Part shown: positions 63,861-64,000 of the stretch, piece after piece
Position numbering within the stretch: position 1 is the stretch's first letter
How the letters are laid out: each line of letters starts with the position of its first letter
Assembly (NCBI RefSeq): GCF_017308975.1
Contig: NZ_JADWPD010000001.1
Span: forward strand, 287,612-351,611
DNA: 64,000 bases
Direction: 5' to 3'
Source of the DNA: Amycolatopsis sp. MtRt-6
GTDB taxonomy: Bacteria; Actinomycetota; Actinomycetes; Mycobacteriales; Pseudonocardiaceae
Notes under the pieces: generated by a model
What the model saw: the letters and a program-made list of their open reading frames with translations, nothing else
Told to the model about the DNA's origin: nothing
Databases searched by the model: none
Position numbers and translations under genes: made by a program

Positions 63861-64000
63861 GTAGCGGGCAGGAGCGAGTCATCAGGGTCAAGAAGGTCTG
63901 CCAGCACCAGCGCGTCGCCCACGGCACCAGGATCGGCCAGACGCCCCTCTCGATACGACGTGATCACCTCGGCAGCAGACTTGCCCAGCCGTGCCCGAGT
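63857..64000 (-). CDS. 3' part of the upstream partner gene (cut by the window edge)
   Basis: The last 47 codons are visible, reading TRARLGKSAAEVITSYREGR, then LADPGAVGDALVLADLLDPD and a short end. The helical, charged character would suit an antitoxin or regulator C-terminus, but the N-terminus is outside. Cotranscribed with the 63225-63860 gene. Confidence 0.55.
   Translation of the reverse strand, partial: TRARLGKSAAEVITSYREGRLADPGAVGDALVLADLLDPDDSLLPAT

Larger units (their letters stand above)
46102..64000. mobile_element. AICE integrated in tRNA-Ile (right end outside window)
   Basis: From the tRNA-Ile piece rightward, the genes are those of an actinomycete integrative and conjugative element: GntR repressor, DUF2637-like membrane protein, FtsK-type translocase, DnaB-N-like and DUF3631 replication genes, excisionase and integrase, with cargo near the left end. 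The Amycolatopsis plasmid pMEA300 is, as I recall, a tRNA-Ile integrating element of this type. The intact tRNA-Ile should lie to the right of 64,000. Confidence 0.8.

Overview
The window is a piece of a very GC-rich actinomycete chromosome, most likely Amycolatopsis or a close pseudonocardial relative, near the replication origin. Read from right to left, positions 46.1 kb to 1.2 kb keep the order known downstream of gyrA in mycobacteria: tRNA-Ile (here only a 3' piece), DLW-39 small protein, tRNA-Ala, cwsA-like gene, ppiA, PH-domain protein, crgA, a trpG-type gene, then pknB-pknA-pbpA-rodA-pstP-fhaB-fhaA. This comparison and the genus call are from memory and inference; no database was searched.

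1-1.1 kb: a trypsin-like protease and tRNA-Leu(CAG) share a bidirectional terminator. 1.2-10.7 kb: the growth and division cluster fhaA-fhaB-pstP-rodA-pbpA-pknA-pknB, tightly or overlappingly arranged, closed by a strong terminator; Ser/Thr kinases, their phosphatase, phosphothreonine readers (FHA) and the peptidoglycan polymerase/transpeptidase pair act together at the cell wall. 10.7-24.4 kb: an EACC1-like small protein, an ABC transporter, a trpG-type amidotransferase, fprA behind a probable iron box, a two-component system beside another ABC exporter, an SCO5389-family protein, an LLM oxidoreductase, a phosphatase, class E sortase, crgA, a PH-domain protein preceded by two DnaA boxes, rhomboid protease and ppiA.

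24.4-37.7 kb: the cwsA-like gene followed by about 12 kb of less conserved genes (lipoprotein, PNPOx-like oxidase, secreted hydrolases, P450, AfsR-like regulator, DrrAB-type exporter). 37.7-41.4 kb: tRNA-Ala, DLW-39, a parS-like palindrome, an XRE regulator with a divergent hydrolase and a VOC protein. 40.9-44.9 kb: an arsenic module with arsI, two arsR genes, ACR3, arsC and an ArsM methyltransferase fused to a GNAT domain. A short integrase remnant and a small secreted Cys-containing protein follow.

46.1 kb to beyond the right edge: an actinomycete integrative and conjugative element (AICE) in tRNA-Ile. Its left end is a 42-bp tRNA-Ile 3' piece with the chromosomal terminator outside it. Near the left end is cargo: a membrane-anchored NB-ARC/TPR STAND protein and an AbiJ-C-like protein, a candidate anti-phage pair. 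Regulators and small genes follow, then a probable transfer-replication-integration run: GntR repressor with operator repeats, DUF2637-like membrane protein, FtsK-type DNA translocase, DnaB-N-like protein, DUF3631 ATPase, excisionase and tyrosine integrase. The reconstituted tRNA-Ile and right att site are not in the window.
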